DNA of 64,000 nucleotides, taken from positions 7,918,101 through 7,982,100 of the forward strand of contig NC_135550.1 of assembly GCF_964340395.1 (NCBI RefSeq). Direction: 5' to 3'. The position numbers were made by a program, and so were the translations under genes. Origin of the DNA: Glandiceps talaboti (taxonomy: Eukaryota; Hemichordata; Enteropneusta; Spengelidae). Below are positions 1 through 13,458 of this stretch, in pieces; within the stretch, counting starts at the first letter, position 1, and the number at the start of each line of letters is the position of its first letter. Under the pieces are notes generated by a model. The model did no database searches. It was not told the DNA's origin and worked only from the letters and a program-made list of their open reading frames with translations.

Positions 1-2358
1 CTTGGTGGCATTTTGCTGAAGTATTACGATTAATAAAAACAGGGCTGAAAATGAAATGGAAAAATAAATACATGTTGGTGAAAAGTAACAATCATTATTA
101 CACATGTACCAGAGATTACTTACACTGGTGCATGCGAATACTAGTGGTATTTTCACAGCAGTGCAATACTGAAAACATTATTGCATACCTGCATGCAAAT
201 GATATGCAAATGAGGGCACGATAGTTCACTGCACACAGATATCATGTGATTGTTGTATGATTTTATGGAAATTTGCCATTTCAGTTAAACATAAATAATA
301 AACTTTTTTACATATTCAAGAAAAATAATAATAAAATCACGAAATTCATGAAGTCTCGCAAGAAATAGTGGGTGCGGAAACTGACATCAACTAAGTAGTA
401 TATGCAACATTATTAATGAAATCAGCTACTAGTATCTGTGAAATATAATCATTGCCAGTGCCAGCTGTTCAGCTTAGTTGTTTTCCAAAATAAATAAATT
501 AAATAATTAACGTTTCTGCTGAAGATGGGGGTGGGTGGGTGTGCACAGTTAACACTATATTGTGCACCCCCCCCCCCCATTTTCAGCAGAAACATTATTT
601 TATTTAATATTTATTTATTTATAAACGGCAATACATCCATGATATGGGTTTTCATACAATTGCAAAATATAAAAAATACATATGGAACAATATGGAACAT
701 AAAACATGGACTGCGTTGCAGCATGGAGGTTGGAGAGAGGTCTCACTCCAATGTCTATGATGTAAGAGGTATTGCAGTGTTCTTGGTGTGATATTCTTTT
801 TCTATGTTCTTCTGTTTATCTTAATTTATTCCAATGATTAGTAAACATATGTTACAAGGAATTTTTGAATACACATTTACCATAGACAATGGAGGGGAAA
901 TATTTTCAAAATGCTGCTTTTAAATATAGGTCAACACATGATTGGAAGCTACTGAATTACGTTACTAATTACCGGTGGACAAATAGTTGTTGACCTTCGA
1001 GTTCAAATTCAAGGACTTACGTAAAACACTGCAGTCAGTATTGATCAAACGGGTGACTTCATGGTTAACATATATTCTATTTTCCCTTTTATTATGTTTT
1101 GAAATATAGTAGTTAAATGTATAAACTGTAAAATCCCACGTGTCTCCCAAAAATTCCCACTAGACAACAATCCATTAAAGCCAAACTAAACTAAACTTCA
1201 GCCTCATGTATGTGTAACTTCCGCATCGCAACCAAGTGGGCATTTTCTACTTCGGTTATAATATAAACTAGTAAAATCGTGAGTGAACTTTTCACTTCGT
1301 GGTGTAGCGTTTTAACACACGTATTTTACTAGAATACTGGTTCTTCGGTACATCACCTATCCATCGCTAAAAATGCATTACCGTCTCATGCGATGTTACC
1401 GGTAGTGAACGAAACGTGCGTACACACTACGATACTTCATCAGTAACCGTCACTGCACCGTGTGTGCCGTCGGTAAATACGAAAAAATGTATTATGATCT
1501 GGAAATTATATGAAATTTGTTCTCTATGAAACTGTGGTATTATAAATGACATTCTTGTATATCATAGTTGGATGATTACAAGATTCGTAAGGCTATCACG
1601 GACGACGTGCTTTAATATTATGCCGTATAATCACACTCTCACTGTATCAGCGACAGCGTCGTTGTTTACGCACTGAAATGCGAAGCGCATTTCGAATCAA
1701 CGTTCAAAAATTAAAGAAAATAAGTCTTTCGATTAAAAAAATAATATCGCAATCAGAGATACTTTTGTCTTATCAAATTTACGGCGTAATTTCATATAAT
1801 ATACGGTACATACCTTTGGTTTAAAAAGTGATATCAGCACTTCACAGTAATATGGAAACCAACACAGCGGTTTTTTATTGTGGCATTGTATACAATGAGT
1901 TTGAATGCATTCCGTAGTAAAACGAATATAGGCGGGAAAAATGCTGATTGGCCAATTAGGACTTCTAGTCATAGCTTATTGGTCGATTTTTCCAGTATGC
2001 AAATTTGTACGAGTTGCCCAGACGTTTCCTCGCCGTTTACAAATAAAAACACATTTTACTTTGCTTTATGACTTGTGACAACCTAAAACGTACTAACGTA
2101 ACAACAATAGAATGTGTAGCCGTATTAAATGACACGATTATTGAGTATCGCATATACGCGTACGCCGATTATACGATTGCTAAATATTGCATTTGATTTG
2201 ACCTGGGCAACTAACATCCGGGACAGTTACTACCGGTGACTGACGTAAGACAGCTGCAATATGGCTGTCTTTATCTGATGTTTTGCCGGCCGGGACGAAT
2301 GTTATTTTTGTAGGTTGTGACATGATCGAAGTTGCATTATACAACAGTAAATATCGGA
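1..2358. other. Upstream flank of GTPBP2
   Basis: No open frame here resembles a protein family or shows plausible splicing. The stretch contains a palindromic element (487-621) and moderately CpG-containing sequence from about 1200 to 2340, just before the first coding exon at 2359. That part is the likely promoter and 5' untranslated region of the GTPBP2 gene. I see no TATA box at a convincing distance, so the exact start of transcription is not assignable from sequence. Confidence 0.5.
487..621. repeat. Palindromic fold-back element, about 60-bp arms
   Basis: Arms 487-546 and 562-621 are near-perfect reverse complements, including the matched block TTTCTGCTGAA / TTCAGCAGAAA and GTGCAC next to the 15-base loop. 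The right arm has a run of C where the left has (GGGT)n, so the G/C part has diverged. It looks like a small non-autonomous hairpin element, or an insertion that duplicated itself head-to-head. No coding capacity. Confidence 0.7.
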
Positions 2359-3769
2359 ATGGACTCAAGTCTGAATGTGGGCTCTCCGTCCAGCGACAAG
2401 AATTCAATGCCATCATTATCTAGCCTTCCACCAGAGGTAATTATGAACGATCTGCCACATATTAGTAAACTAAAAGTTGTAAACATAGGGCTTGGCAAAA
2501 TAATAACAATACACGTATTACACGTTCGTTTTTTGATGATAATTACTAATGTTTTATCACAATCTGCTGCTCGGAATGTCGTGCATATCGTGTTCTTTTA
2601 AATATTGATAATCGTGCGAGGCTAACATTTAAATGACTACAATGTATAATTTTACGGTGTCTCCTGACCGTACTTCACTTCCGTGTAAACAATACATGCA
2701 ATGCCAACATAGATTACAGCTTCAGCACGTATGCAAAGCACAATAACGTAATTAATTATGGACAATTGTGAAGTCCATCTGTTGTCCTTGTAACAAGGCC
2801 TGTGATGGTCACGTCAGATGTTGTACTGGCTGGAAGCCAATCAGTGCACAAGGGAATCTAGAATGCGGGTAGTTTGCACCATGTACTAGATCATGGCAGA
2901 TGGCTATTACAGGTGTACCAAACAATGAAAAATCAATAAGTAACTGGGTTTTTTTTTTTTTTTTACATGTAAATGACTCTAAATGTATGATACTAACTTG
3001 TGGTGCTAGTGATGTCAAATTAGAATTTGACTACACCAATTTAGATAAACCTTTCCTTATAAATTGGACAAGAAAGAATTAAAATATGCACACAAAATGA
3101 TAATATACAATTCAGTTAAAAAATGTAGCCTATTCATTATCTATAGTAATTAAAATCTTGGATTATTTGTTATGTGGTTATGTAACCAGGACATAGGTGT
3201 GGTATTTTGGTGATGGAATTCATTGGCTTTTGACCTGTTTTTTATATGGTAATGACCTGTTAGTGAGTGATGAAATGTTTTGAAATACTACAGCTGTTGT
3301 GGTATGACAGTTATTTTTACACTGTCATCTCTACATATAGATTCTAGATTGTTTATAATTGTAACTTGTCAGATGCTTGGCGTGTGTTAAGGCAGTGAAG
3401 TAAAAGTTCACAGGGGCATAAAGCATGAAAGTTTTAATATTCATTAATTTATGCACTCTTCATAACCCAGTACACTTCTTTCAGTGTGAGACCCCCAAAC
3501 AATAAGTACAAACAAACAAACAAACACAACAACCAACCAAGCATATAAAACACATGAAAATTATATACAAAAAAATACCAATATTTGCTTTATTATATAG
3601 ATATCAACATTCTTATCAGTGTTGCCACTTATATTATGTCAGGTCGTTATTGGAATTAACGTTTTTATCAATTTTTTTTTTGTTTCAGATTGAAGAAGGA
3701 AATGTTGAATACAAGGTATGGGGTACATTTTTTCAGTTTTAACTTCAGAAATATTTTTTTTAAATATGT

Positions 3770-3834
<65 letters not shown>

Positions 3835-5625
3835 TGTGTTCTACTTCACCTGGACAAGTGATGCGAAGCCTTGGGCAAGTGATTATAGAAAGTACTTATC
3901 CCATGGCCACTTGACAAGTAGAATTTCTCATGGCTATTGATTTTAAAACCTATGCTCACTTCTTGTAGTAGTAGTAGTAGTAGTAGTAGTATAAGTAAAA
4001 CTTTTCTGTACTTGTAGAAACTTTCAAAGTGATATTTTATTATATGTATCAAAGGATATTATCTAGTTTACCCTAACAACAAAATCCCAAACTCAAAGTG
4101 AAAAATACTTAAACTGGAAGTAACAATATGACAACTTTTTTATGGCATGATGACAAAGACCAATCAAAAGGAAAATATGTTAAAATTTACAAAAAAAAAA
4201 TATGCAGTATGTGGACAAGTACTTTTCAGACTGGTACTTTTCATATCTACTTGTCCAGATGGCAAGTGATTTTTTTTTCATTATTTCAAGCATAGACCCT
4301 CCACCAACACCAACCGGGTCACTGTCTATGGTTCAAGTAAGGTTTAATTGTAGTGTAATGTGTGTAATTGTTACTATGAATTGTGTGCTTACAATGTAAT
4401 CATAACAAAAATCATTCACTTTGTTTTTAAAGCTGAAGTTGGTGAACCCTTCACCATTTCGCTTTGAACATTTGGTGACACAAATGAAATGGCGTTTGCG
4501 TGAAGGTCAAGGTGAAGCCATTTATGAGATAGGGGTGGAAGATAATGGAATGCTGGCTGGACTATTAGATGAAGATCTTGAGGCTTCGCTAGAGACATTA
4601 AACAAGATGGCTGAAAAGCAAGTATTTTTATAGTGTAATTCAATCACAGCAACAATTGACCTTTGACCCAGCATTTGCTGGCATTTAAAAAATGTTTCCA
4701 TGCATATTGAATAAACTTTCAGTTTCCTTATGAATAAACTTTCAGTTTCTTTATGCATAGGATTGAAATCACTGAGCTAATGAATGTTCAATCCCATGAC
4801 AGTGTCTCGACACTTCCCAACATGTATCAAGCCAATATTTTCTCAAATACAGTCCCTAAAACGAAGCTGTTCTCAAAAATACAAGGCCAGATTTCTTTCC
4901 TGTATGTTCATAATACAGTAGCGAGATAAAAGAATCTGTAAGACTCTCTAAAATGACAATTTCATAGGCACTATATGAGCTCTGTGAGCATGTTACACAT
5001 TCAAAGTCATCTAGCATAATGAGCTGTCACCACTATTTATATGCAGATTAGGCCTTTAGGATATCATCCAAGTTTAATTAACATAGTTTATTTTACACAT
5101 TACCATTATCAAATCATAAATTTATGTATGAATGTTTGTCCTGTATTATATAACCAGAATCTGTCAATTTCTATGTTTGTAAATTCTTTTTGCTTATAAA
5201 TGTTAAAATGATAATTTATGTTACATACAATAACTTTAATACCTCATACATTACAGACTGGGAGCATCAACAACGATATTACGTGAGAGACTGATTGACC
5301 CTACAGCATTTGAGCCATGTCGAAGGGCATGTGAAGTGTTAGTCAGGAAAGTACCTGATGATCAACAGGTATAGTAGAATGGATTGATAATGTATTGTCA
5401 CAGCATACATGTCTTCCAGCCAAACTGGTACTATTTGTTGTACCTTGTAGTGGGCAAACTTAGAAATATAAAAATGAAAGACTCAAGTATGTAGCTATAT
5501 ATGTTGTGCATACATTTTTATAATAGTTTGTCACTTCTGTTGTTTATTGTTTGCAAAATTGTGTCAGCTGGCAAAAAATAGCAGAGAATGAATAATATAG
5601 CCAGTATGTAAATCATTAATGAACA

Positions 5626-5676
<51 letters not shown>

Positions 5677-8600
5677 CTCTTAGGAAATAGTAACTAACAG
5701 TGTACATCCTCACCAGTAGTTGAAAAATGTTGAATGATAGTGGTTATGTTACTAGATAATGTCATGGGAATCAGGTCATGGTTCACATATGTTGATATAA
5801 TAGCTCTTAACATTGATGTAAAGTGATCAACTAATATATGTAATATTGGTTAAAAACTAAAACTACCCCATTGTTCACAGCCAGAAATTTGCCAGATGAC
5901 ACTCACAGAGGTTGTGTTAACATGTTATTTGTGCGTATTTGATGCCATAAGCTAGGGTATACAATATTCCTTGTAATAGCAAAATCCAGAAATCATGAAC
6001 TGTACTGTACACTACTTGTTATTTGAATTTATATCATGCTATCTTACATCTCAGCCACTCAGTCAATAACTTTATACAAAGAATTAAATTGAAATCAGTG
6101 AAAGTGTCTAAAATGAAAACCAAAGAAATGGTGGAGATTTTAGACCAGAAAACATGTACATGCATTGTTTTACTTGTATATCAATTGTTGTTGTTGTATG
6201 ATTAGTTTATAGATCTTCGGTTAGCAGTGCTAGGAAATGCTGATGCTGGAAAGAGTACATTGTTAGGGGTGTTAACACAGGGAGAGTTAGACAATGGAAG
6301 GGGGCGTGCTAGACTCAATTTGTTTAGACATCTACATGAAATCCAGTCCGGAAGAACCTCCAGTATTAGTCATGAAATCTTGGGATTTGACAGCAAAGGA
6401 CAGGTATGTGTACCATCTCTTGACTTTCAACACCTTTTCTATAAAAAGTTAAAATAGCTGTAGTAATAGCATTTTTTGGTTTGGTGGTGTTGTTGTATGG
6501 GAGGGTTGGGTTAAATTACTATAACTAACCATTGATATTATACATCCTGAAGTGTATTGAGTTGCATGTAGGTGAACTCTTGTAGCTGTAAACATTATAT
6601 GACGATATAAACATGATGAAAATAATATTGGGTGCGATGGTATATTGTGTGTAGCTACACACACAGATTTACTGACAAGTTTATCTACATTTTGTATGTA
6701 TAATTCAACAAACTGCTGGCTGTATATTATTAAGAGTAAAGTCAATTATTTCAGAGGTCATGTGACAAAACCGCCCCTAAAATTGCTCCAGTTATAACTA
6801 TTTTGGTGAAGTGCCATGCAGAAATACACTTTCCCTGTAATCAATCAATGTTATAAATAACTGCTATGTACACATGACAGTTCTGGTGTATGGTATTTGA
6901 GGTAGTTCATTCATTCATTCATTGATGATTCATTCATTCATTATAAAATTTCAGTCCATTTAAAACAATCTCTCATATTTATCCCTTTTCAAGACAATCT
7001 TGAATGCTGAATTTGATATTGGATAATCATAGTGTGAATTGGAAAAATGTTGGTGTTCTGGAAGGTTTATCAGTGGTTTAACTTGATAATACTAATAAGT
7101 ATCTCACCCAGTTGTCATTGTACATGTGTGAGTGGACAGCACTAGTAAGGGTGAAGACTTGATTTGTTTGGACACTTCTTTGAATATTCCAATAGATGGA
7201 GTACAGACAATGTTATTCGTGACATTGTTCAAGTCATTTACAGTGCTAGGATAGTCTGAGAATACTTGTATGTATTTGTTTTGGCTGGCGTAGTGTGGAG
7301 AGTGTGAATGAGATTGGCTGATCTGGTTGCACATTTGAAGTGTTACTCAATCAACTTTTCATTGAGTGCTTTAACATATGCCATTGTGAGTTGGGAAAAC
7401 ACTTATTTTCTAAGAGTTCCCATTGTAGGTCTGTTAACTTAGTGGTCACACTGTCTGTTTTGTTATAGCATTGGACTGCAAAGTGTGCAGCTCATCTGGG
7501 AAATATTTATGTGTGACTGCATTGAGTGTTGCATTTCATGAAATAAACATGTCTACCATACATTAGAAGATGGTTGTATAAGAGTTAGAAATCACCATTG
7601 CCAAAAAACTGTAAAATATACCCATGAGGCATATAAATGATATGATATAAGTCTAATTGTACAATTGTTCCCTTGAGCTTTTCTGAGAGATGCTGTCACC
7701 CTGTCTCTAATTTATAGCAAGTACATTGTACATTTATTGTATTGTGTTGTGCAGTGGACCCTCTTATGAAGTAGGTCACTTAGTGTAAGATATATATATG
7801 GGTTATAAACACCAGGTGAAGTTAACTGCCACTTCTAGCAACTTAAAGTGTGGTAGTCAAACATCAGTTATCGGTAGTATATAAAAAGGAAGTTTGAAAT
7901 TCAAGTCATTTCCTTGAATAAAATGTACTATATTCTGTTAATTTCTCAGAATGGAATGTCTTACAATACTGAGAAAAGAGATTCCATTAACCTTATACCA
8001 TGCTTTATGTTTGACTTTACAACAGGTTATAAACTATAGTGATTCAAGAACAGCTGAGGAAATTTGTGAGCAGGCATCCAAGTTGATAACATTTATTGAC
8101 CTAGCTGGTCATCATAAGTATCTCAAGACTACAATATTTGGACTAACTGGTCACTCTCCAGACTTTGCAATGTTGGTTGTCAGTGCTAATATGGGAGTAG
8201 GTAAGTCCTAGCACCTTGATAAGGACAAGTTGTGATGTCAACCTTATTTATGAGAGTTAACCTTGAATCCAGTGAGATCTACTACATTTTGATACACTGT
8301 CAAACAAACAGTCTTAAACTAATTCTTGTTTCCTTTTATCACATAGGCATGTCATAAAAATAGCAAACATTCAATTTCTTGGTTGACACCATGACTTCCT
8401 CTCTCTGTGACCTGCTTGTTTTCATTTTGACCCTTTAGCATAGGGTCAAATGCTATTACAGGTATAGAGAATTTCAATGAATGGTCCAACCATAGATTTC
8501 ATAGGCTAAAAAAAAATCAGAATTCTCACATAACATTCACTTCTCACATGACTTATAATATGATTATAATTTTACCTTCATCATGATCACGCAATTGCCA

Positions 8601-11600
8601 AAACTCAGTTTGTGAGGCAACTTGAAAATTTGTAACAAAATTGTGATAATAAAACGTAATTGAGTGATAAGTTATAATTATAGGGGTTATGTGAGATGTT
8701 ATAGTTACATGAGAAATTGTAATTGTTAGAATGGTTATTAGTACAGAATGTAAAGATATATATCAGTTGGTTTCTTTGCAATTAGTTGACAGTATACATA
8801 CATAAATTTGTAGTATGGTACTCTAAACTACTAGCACCGGTAATAGACAGTAGAAGTGGTTCCAGTCACATTGATTTTATGGTGGGATCTACCGAGAAAC
8901 AGTTTGTTTAGCAATTCCCTCTACTCTCTCTTGGGTTCTTGGGTTGGGTTCAAAGCAAAAGCATGTATACATTGTATAACTTTTAAAATGTACTGGTATT
9001 GCATAAACATTTAGTGTTTTCATTCACAGTGTTTTCACTCCTGGAACTACTAAAAAAGCATTCCAGTTTAGTAATTTCTTTATATCTTGGGTTCTTTTCT
9101 AGAAAGCAAACAGTATGTATACATTGTACTGTGTACCTTGTATAATCATAGACCACTGTCTATGGTATAATTCACGTTTTCATTTATTCACTTTGATTTT
9201 ACAGTTGGAACCACCAAAGAACATCTAGGTTTAGCTATGGCTTTACAAGTGCCTGTGTTTGTAGTTGTCAGTAAAATTGATCTATGTCCACCAGCCATGG
9301 TAGAACGTACAGTAACATATTTAGAGAGAATACTTAAAGGACCAGGATGTAATAAAGTTACATTACGAATTCAGAATGTTGATGATGCTATGACAGCAGC
9401 GACACATTTAAACTCTGGTCGGTAAGTGTTCCAAGTTATCAAAAAATTTATGTTTTATGAATTTTGGTTACATGTTCTAGGTGTACCAATCAGTCAGACA
9501 GACTCTAGGATGCCACAGAACTAACAATACTTTATTCACAAAGACACAACACTCAACTAAATTATACATTTAAGTGGAAAATGGATTTTTTTAATTGATA
9601 AGTCAGTCTTACTATATTATTCTACCACAAAATACAATGTAAAAGAACATACATCAAGGTCTTGTTTGTAACTCAATAAAAAAACTAAACAGTGTACATT
9701 TGACACATTTTTCAATGTTTTGCAAATTATTGAGTTACAAACAAGGACCTGATATATGTCACATTGTATTAAAAAGTAGAGAAACATAGTAGAGTTGTTT
9801 TTATCTATTAGAGTTCACAGATAAATAACCAATTTTTATCCATATGATATGACCACTTTGACATATATTAGTATTGATGGCTTTGTGTAATGTATGTTTA
9901 CTGACAGCTGATCATCACACTAAACATTTTGGATTTCATGTCCGATGAGTTTTGTATTTCATATGCATGTGTTTATTTCAACATTGTCATTTAATAACTT
10001 TCAAGCATTGTAATTTTTTCACTCACCATGCAGTATGCATGTGCTTTCGCTGACCGGGAAACAGTAGTGTTGACCTATATTGTAATTTCTGAATATACTG
10101 TGTGTCATCTCTGTATGAAATAAAAAGTGCATTTCAAACCATACCTCTGTATATCAAACTTACAGTAATACCGACCCACTGCAATTATAACAGTCTCTGA
10201 ATTTGAAGAGCTCCTCCTTCAAGAAAGGAGTTGTGCCTTCTTAGTTGCCAAACATATAATGCGATGGCAGTCAGCTGGTAGTCACTTCAATGTTATTTTC
10301 ACCCCTCTTTTCTCCAACACAGGATATGTCCAATATTTACAATGTCTAGTGTAACAGGACAGCAGCTGGATTTAATCAAGAATTTCCTCAATGTTTTACC
10401 TCCAATTCATAACAGTAAAGAACAGGAAGGATTAACACAAGAATCCCCAGAATTCCAGGTAAAATACCAATAACTATCCTGTGTTATAATGTCTGAAACA
10501 AACCAACTTATAAATTCTAAATACCAGCAATATAGCAATCTACCACAGACTGGTGAAAACTAGTTTTCAATTGGCAATATTGCAGCTTACTCCAGGTAAA
10601 TGAATTTTAAAATTAACCAGGTTTTGTTGACTTTTTTGTTTCTAATTAAGTTTCATAAATTGTATAGAAGTTGTCTTTTTTATTCCACAGGGTTAATAAC
10701 TGGAATCATCAGGAATGCTTTAGAACACAAAATGTTTATGAAATATTCAGAATTATCCTCCTTCACCCAAATCACATTTGAAACAGCACTCCAAGTGGCC
10801 ATCGTGGATAATCTTTTGTCTTTCTGATAACTGGCTAACTCACATATGTTGAGTAATGGAAATTGTTTTGACAGAGTGATGGACAGTAGTGTTGTTCCAA
10901 ACATTTCCCAAACTTAAATTTGACATGAACTGCTAGATTGGAAGTGATAATTTTGTGTTCCTCTCATTTATTCATCCAGATTGATGAAATTTTTAATGTA
11001 CCCAATGTTGGCAGTGTTGTCGGTGGAACCCTACTCAGGTCAGTCTGTATTTCTAACTTTTTATTCACCTCAAAATTTGCAATCCAATCAAACTTTTTAT
11101 CAGTTTATTAAGAAACATTTTACAATCGCATCATCAATATTTGATGGATATATAAACTTTGACAACGGAGATACATATTTAAGATGTGATTTATCTATGT
11201 TGATTTGTTTATTTGAAAAAAATCATAGATGAGAATCATGAATACTAAACTGTTTATATTGCAATGTATTAAAGGGGAACACCACTCCAGGAAATAGAGA
11301 CATTTTCATTTCATAAACTATGAGTTCTGGAGTCATTTCATGATTTTATATAACCTAAAATTAATTACAATTTCAGAGAAACATCAAGTTGATCTTGTGC
11401 CTTTTATAGGGTATCTTTGCTATGGGACATTGCATCATGGGACTTAGCAGAAATTATTCATGTTTGAATAATGAATATTTATGACTCCTAAGTGTGTATT
11501 CCCTATCAGTGTAAAACATCTCTCATGCCTTTATTTCCTGGAGTGGCTTAAGGTTTTATGGCTAAATAAACTGAAATTTCAATACAGATCTGAAAACTGC

Positions 11601-13458
11601 AAAGTTGTTATTGCGAAAACTGTTGGAAAACTTCAAAGAAGTTGGGATTGTATTGTACCTTTCTTGTGATTTGTTGTGTTGCAGATATATATTTAAAAAG
11701 AAAAGAACCAGGAATAGTTTTCTGAGATGAATGATTCCACAATTGTACTTCTATGTCACTGTCAACCACTTATGCCATTTTCTGAATTGTCAATGTAAAT
11801 GTATATTCACACTAATTTTTTGAACTTTGCAATACTCAGAGGTACTATTACAGAAGAGGACAATCTAATGGTTGGGCCATCAGAAGATGGAGAGTTTTAT
11901 CCAGTGAAAGTTCAATCAATACATAGAAACAGGTCAGCATGTCGTATAATAAGACCAGCCCAGGCAGGTACCTTAGGTCTAGGAGACTATGATAGAAGTA
12001 TACTTAGAAAGGTAAGTTGATACACAGCTATCTAATACCCAGCAATCCCATTTTTCTGCCTCATTCCATTTCTGCTGTGTCCACTGAGCATAGTTGTCTA
12101 AAACTAGGAAATACAGAGCAGGATGTGTAAATAAGGACCAGTAGCTGGCAAACACAACTGGCTGCTCTGTAATATTTTGCCAGCTACTTTTCTGAGAGTT
12201 TAATAAATTGTTTTACTTTTAAAATTAGCTACATCTCTGCACAGTATATTTTCTTGACTTTTGCTGCTCATTGAGAACCCAGTTGTATTATAAGAGAAGG
12301 TAGCCAGCCATAACAATTACCTCTATCTCCATTTTTTCAACATTATACCAGTTGCTTTTAGTATTTTTCCATTATTACCTTACTTGTACATTTCTGCTAA
12401 CTTTCTATAGTCTTTCACATACTTAAGCATTATCAAGCCCTCCTCCCCTCCCCAGCCCCCATCATCCTCAACTTTTGTTGTTCGTCAACCTTCCAGGCAA
12501 AGATCCAAGGTCTTACTACAAGACCCCTCCCTCCTCATTGAATCACAGGGTAACAAGACTATTCCAAACTAACCCAGTAACTGTTGTGTAATATCTAGGG
12601 TATGGTTCTACTTGGAAGAAGTGCTAAACCACAGGCATGTGTATCCTTTGAGGCTGATGTCTATGTATTGTTCCATTGTACATCAATAGCACCACGATTT
12701 CAAACCACTGTCCATGTTGGTAATGTCTGTCAGACGGCAGTCATGGAAAGTATTGATAAGGTATGTAGTCTTGTCTGATGACAGCTTACAAAACAGGAGC
12801 CATCACTTGAAATAAATATTTGAAAAAAATTCTTCTGAAGTAATTTATTTGTAATAGTTCCAAGCTCAAAGTGTAAAATCGTCTTAAATATGACCCATTA
12901 ACTTTAGAAAAGATAGATGAAATATGTACATCACAGAACCCACAGATGTCAATGACCTCAGATAGCCGATATGATAGATTAAACCCCAATATTAGAATCC
13001 CAAGTTCTTGTATTAGTGTTAACTTATCAATAGAACCATAACGATTAGATAGGATTATTCTTTCATTCATGACCATATTTTTCTGTATTAATTGATTTTT
13101 TGCCCAAATTGCTCTCCAAATCTGACATGGTACTTTAGATGTGTTAATGACAGGGTTTATGGTATATTCTAAGGTAGAGACACACTGTTACATTCCTCAT
13201 CTCAGATTTGCTGGTAAATTGTGAAATCCAGATTCATTTCTTGTAGTGTGGTTTCTATTGTCATGACATCATCAATGTAATGATGTCTTTACCTTACAGG
13301 CTAGCCTACAAACCAATGAAAAAGCATGTGTGACATTCCGATTCATCAAACATCCGGAATACCTACGTGAAGGATCCAGACTACTCTTCCGTGAAGGCAG
13401 AACAAAAGGAATAGGACAAGTCATCAAAGTTTATCCCTATAATAACCCAGATAGGTAG
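2359..13458 (+). CDS. GTPBP2: GTP-binding protein 2 (GTPBP1/2 family translational GTPase), 12 exons
   Basis: Exons: 2359-2436, 3689-3715, 4433-4617, 5257-5368, 6206-6403, 8026-8200, 9205-9421, 10323-10458, 10980-11038, 11840-12011, 12599-12760, 13300-13458. They join in one frame to 559 aa. The GTPase signatures are P-loop GNADAGKST (residues 144-152), DLAGH (225-229) and SKID (281-284), followed by EF-Tu-like beta-barrel domains. The short linker exon and stretches such as [32 protein letters not shown] and IHRNRSAC match human GTPBP2 rather than GTPBP1. Human GTPBP2 is about 600 aa; this one has a shorter N-terminus. The family is a cytosolic partner of Pelota in rescue of stalled ribosomes (established knowledge). 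The ATG at 2359 was chosen as the first Met of a compact first exon with a clean donor. The intron after exon 3 uses a GC donor. The stop immediately follows the final [10 protein letters not shown]...[12 protein letters not shown] block, as expected. Confidence 0.95.
3774..3832. repeat. (TA)n microsatellite
   Basis: Uninterrupted TA dinucleotides in intron 2 of GTPBP2, about 60 bp downstream of the 27-nt exon 2. Confidence 0.97.
4618..5256 (+). other. GC-AG intron (intron 3 of GTPBP2)
   Basis: Exon 3 reads ...MAEK with the last lysine codon split as AA|A. The donor is GCAAGT at 4618 and the acceptor is TTACAG ending at 5256. Using the nearby GT at 4622 instead puts the next exon in a frame that reaches TGA after nine codons. 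The GC donor restores K-LGAST..ILRER, which aligns with the human MAEK-VGADITVLRER segment. GCAAGT after AA is a typical context for the minor GC-AG class handled by the U2 spliceosome. Confidence 0.88.
5627..5678. repeat. (CA)n microsatellite
   Basis: CA dinucleotide run with one CG interruption, in intron 4 of GTPBP2. Confidence 0.97.
9621..9780. repeat. Inverted repeat in GTPBP2 intron 7
   Basis: A left arm containing CTTGTTTGTAACTCAATAA (9661-9679) is mirrored by TTATTGAGTTACAAACAAG from about 9727. The symmetry extends outwards through AATACAATGT / ACATTGTATT. Arms are about 50 bp around a loop of about 45 bp. Probably a non-autonomous fold-back insertion; no coding capacity. Confidence 0.7.
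11269..11550 (+). mobile_element. MITE-like element, family 1, copy A
   Basis: Begins TTAAAGGGGAACACCACTCC and ends in the inverted motif ATTTCCTGGAGTGG. The interior keeps family features: a block that reads as ...CATTTTCAT..AAACTATG..TTCTGG, a CATCATGGGACTTAG box and an AATGAATATTTATGA box. The same body recurs five more times in this window. It lies in intron 9 of GTPBP2. Non-coding. The leading TTAA suggests a TTAA-targeting (piggyBac-like) element, but the right boundary is degraded. Confidence 0.65.

Noticed and set aside
4618-4625. GT donor at 4622 for GTPBP2 exon 3
   Set aside because: It gives MAEKQ followed by a frame that stops after nine codons in exon 4. The GC donor at 4618 restores the conserved sequence.
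6211-6213. AG at 6211-6212 as acceptor of GTPBP2 exon 5
   Set aside because: It would lose the frame and the F-I-D-L-R start. The AG at 6204-6205 gives FIDLR joined to DDQQ, matching the human QQFLDLR.
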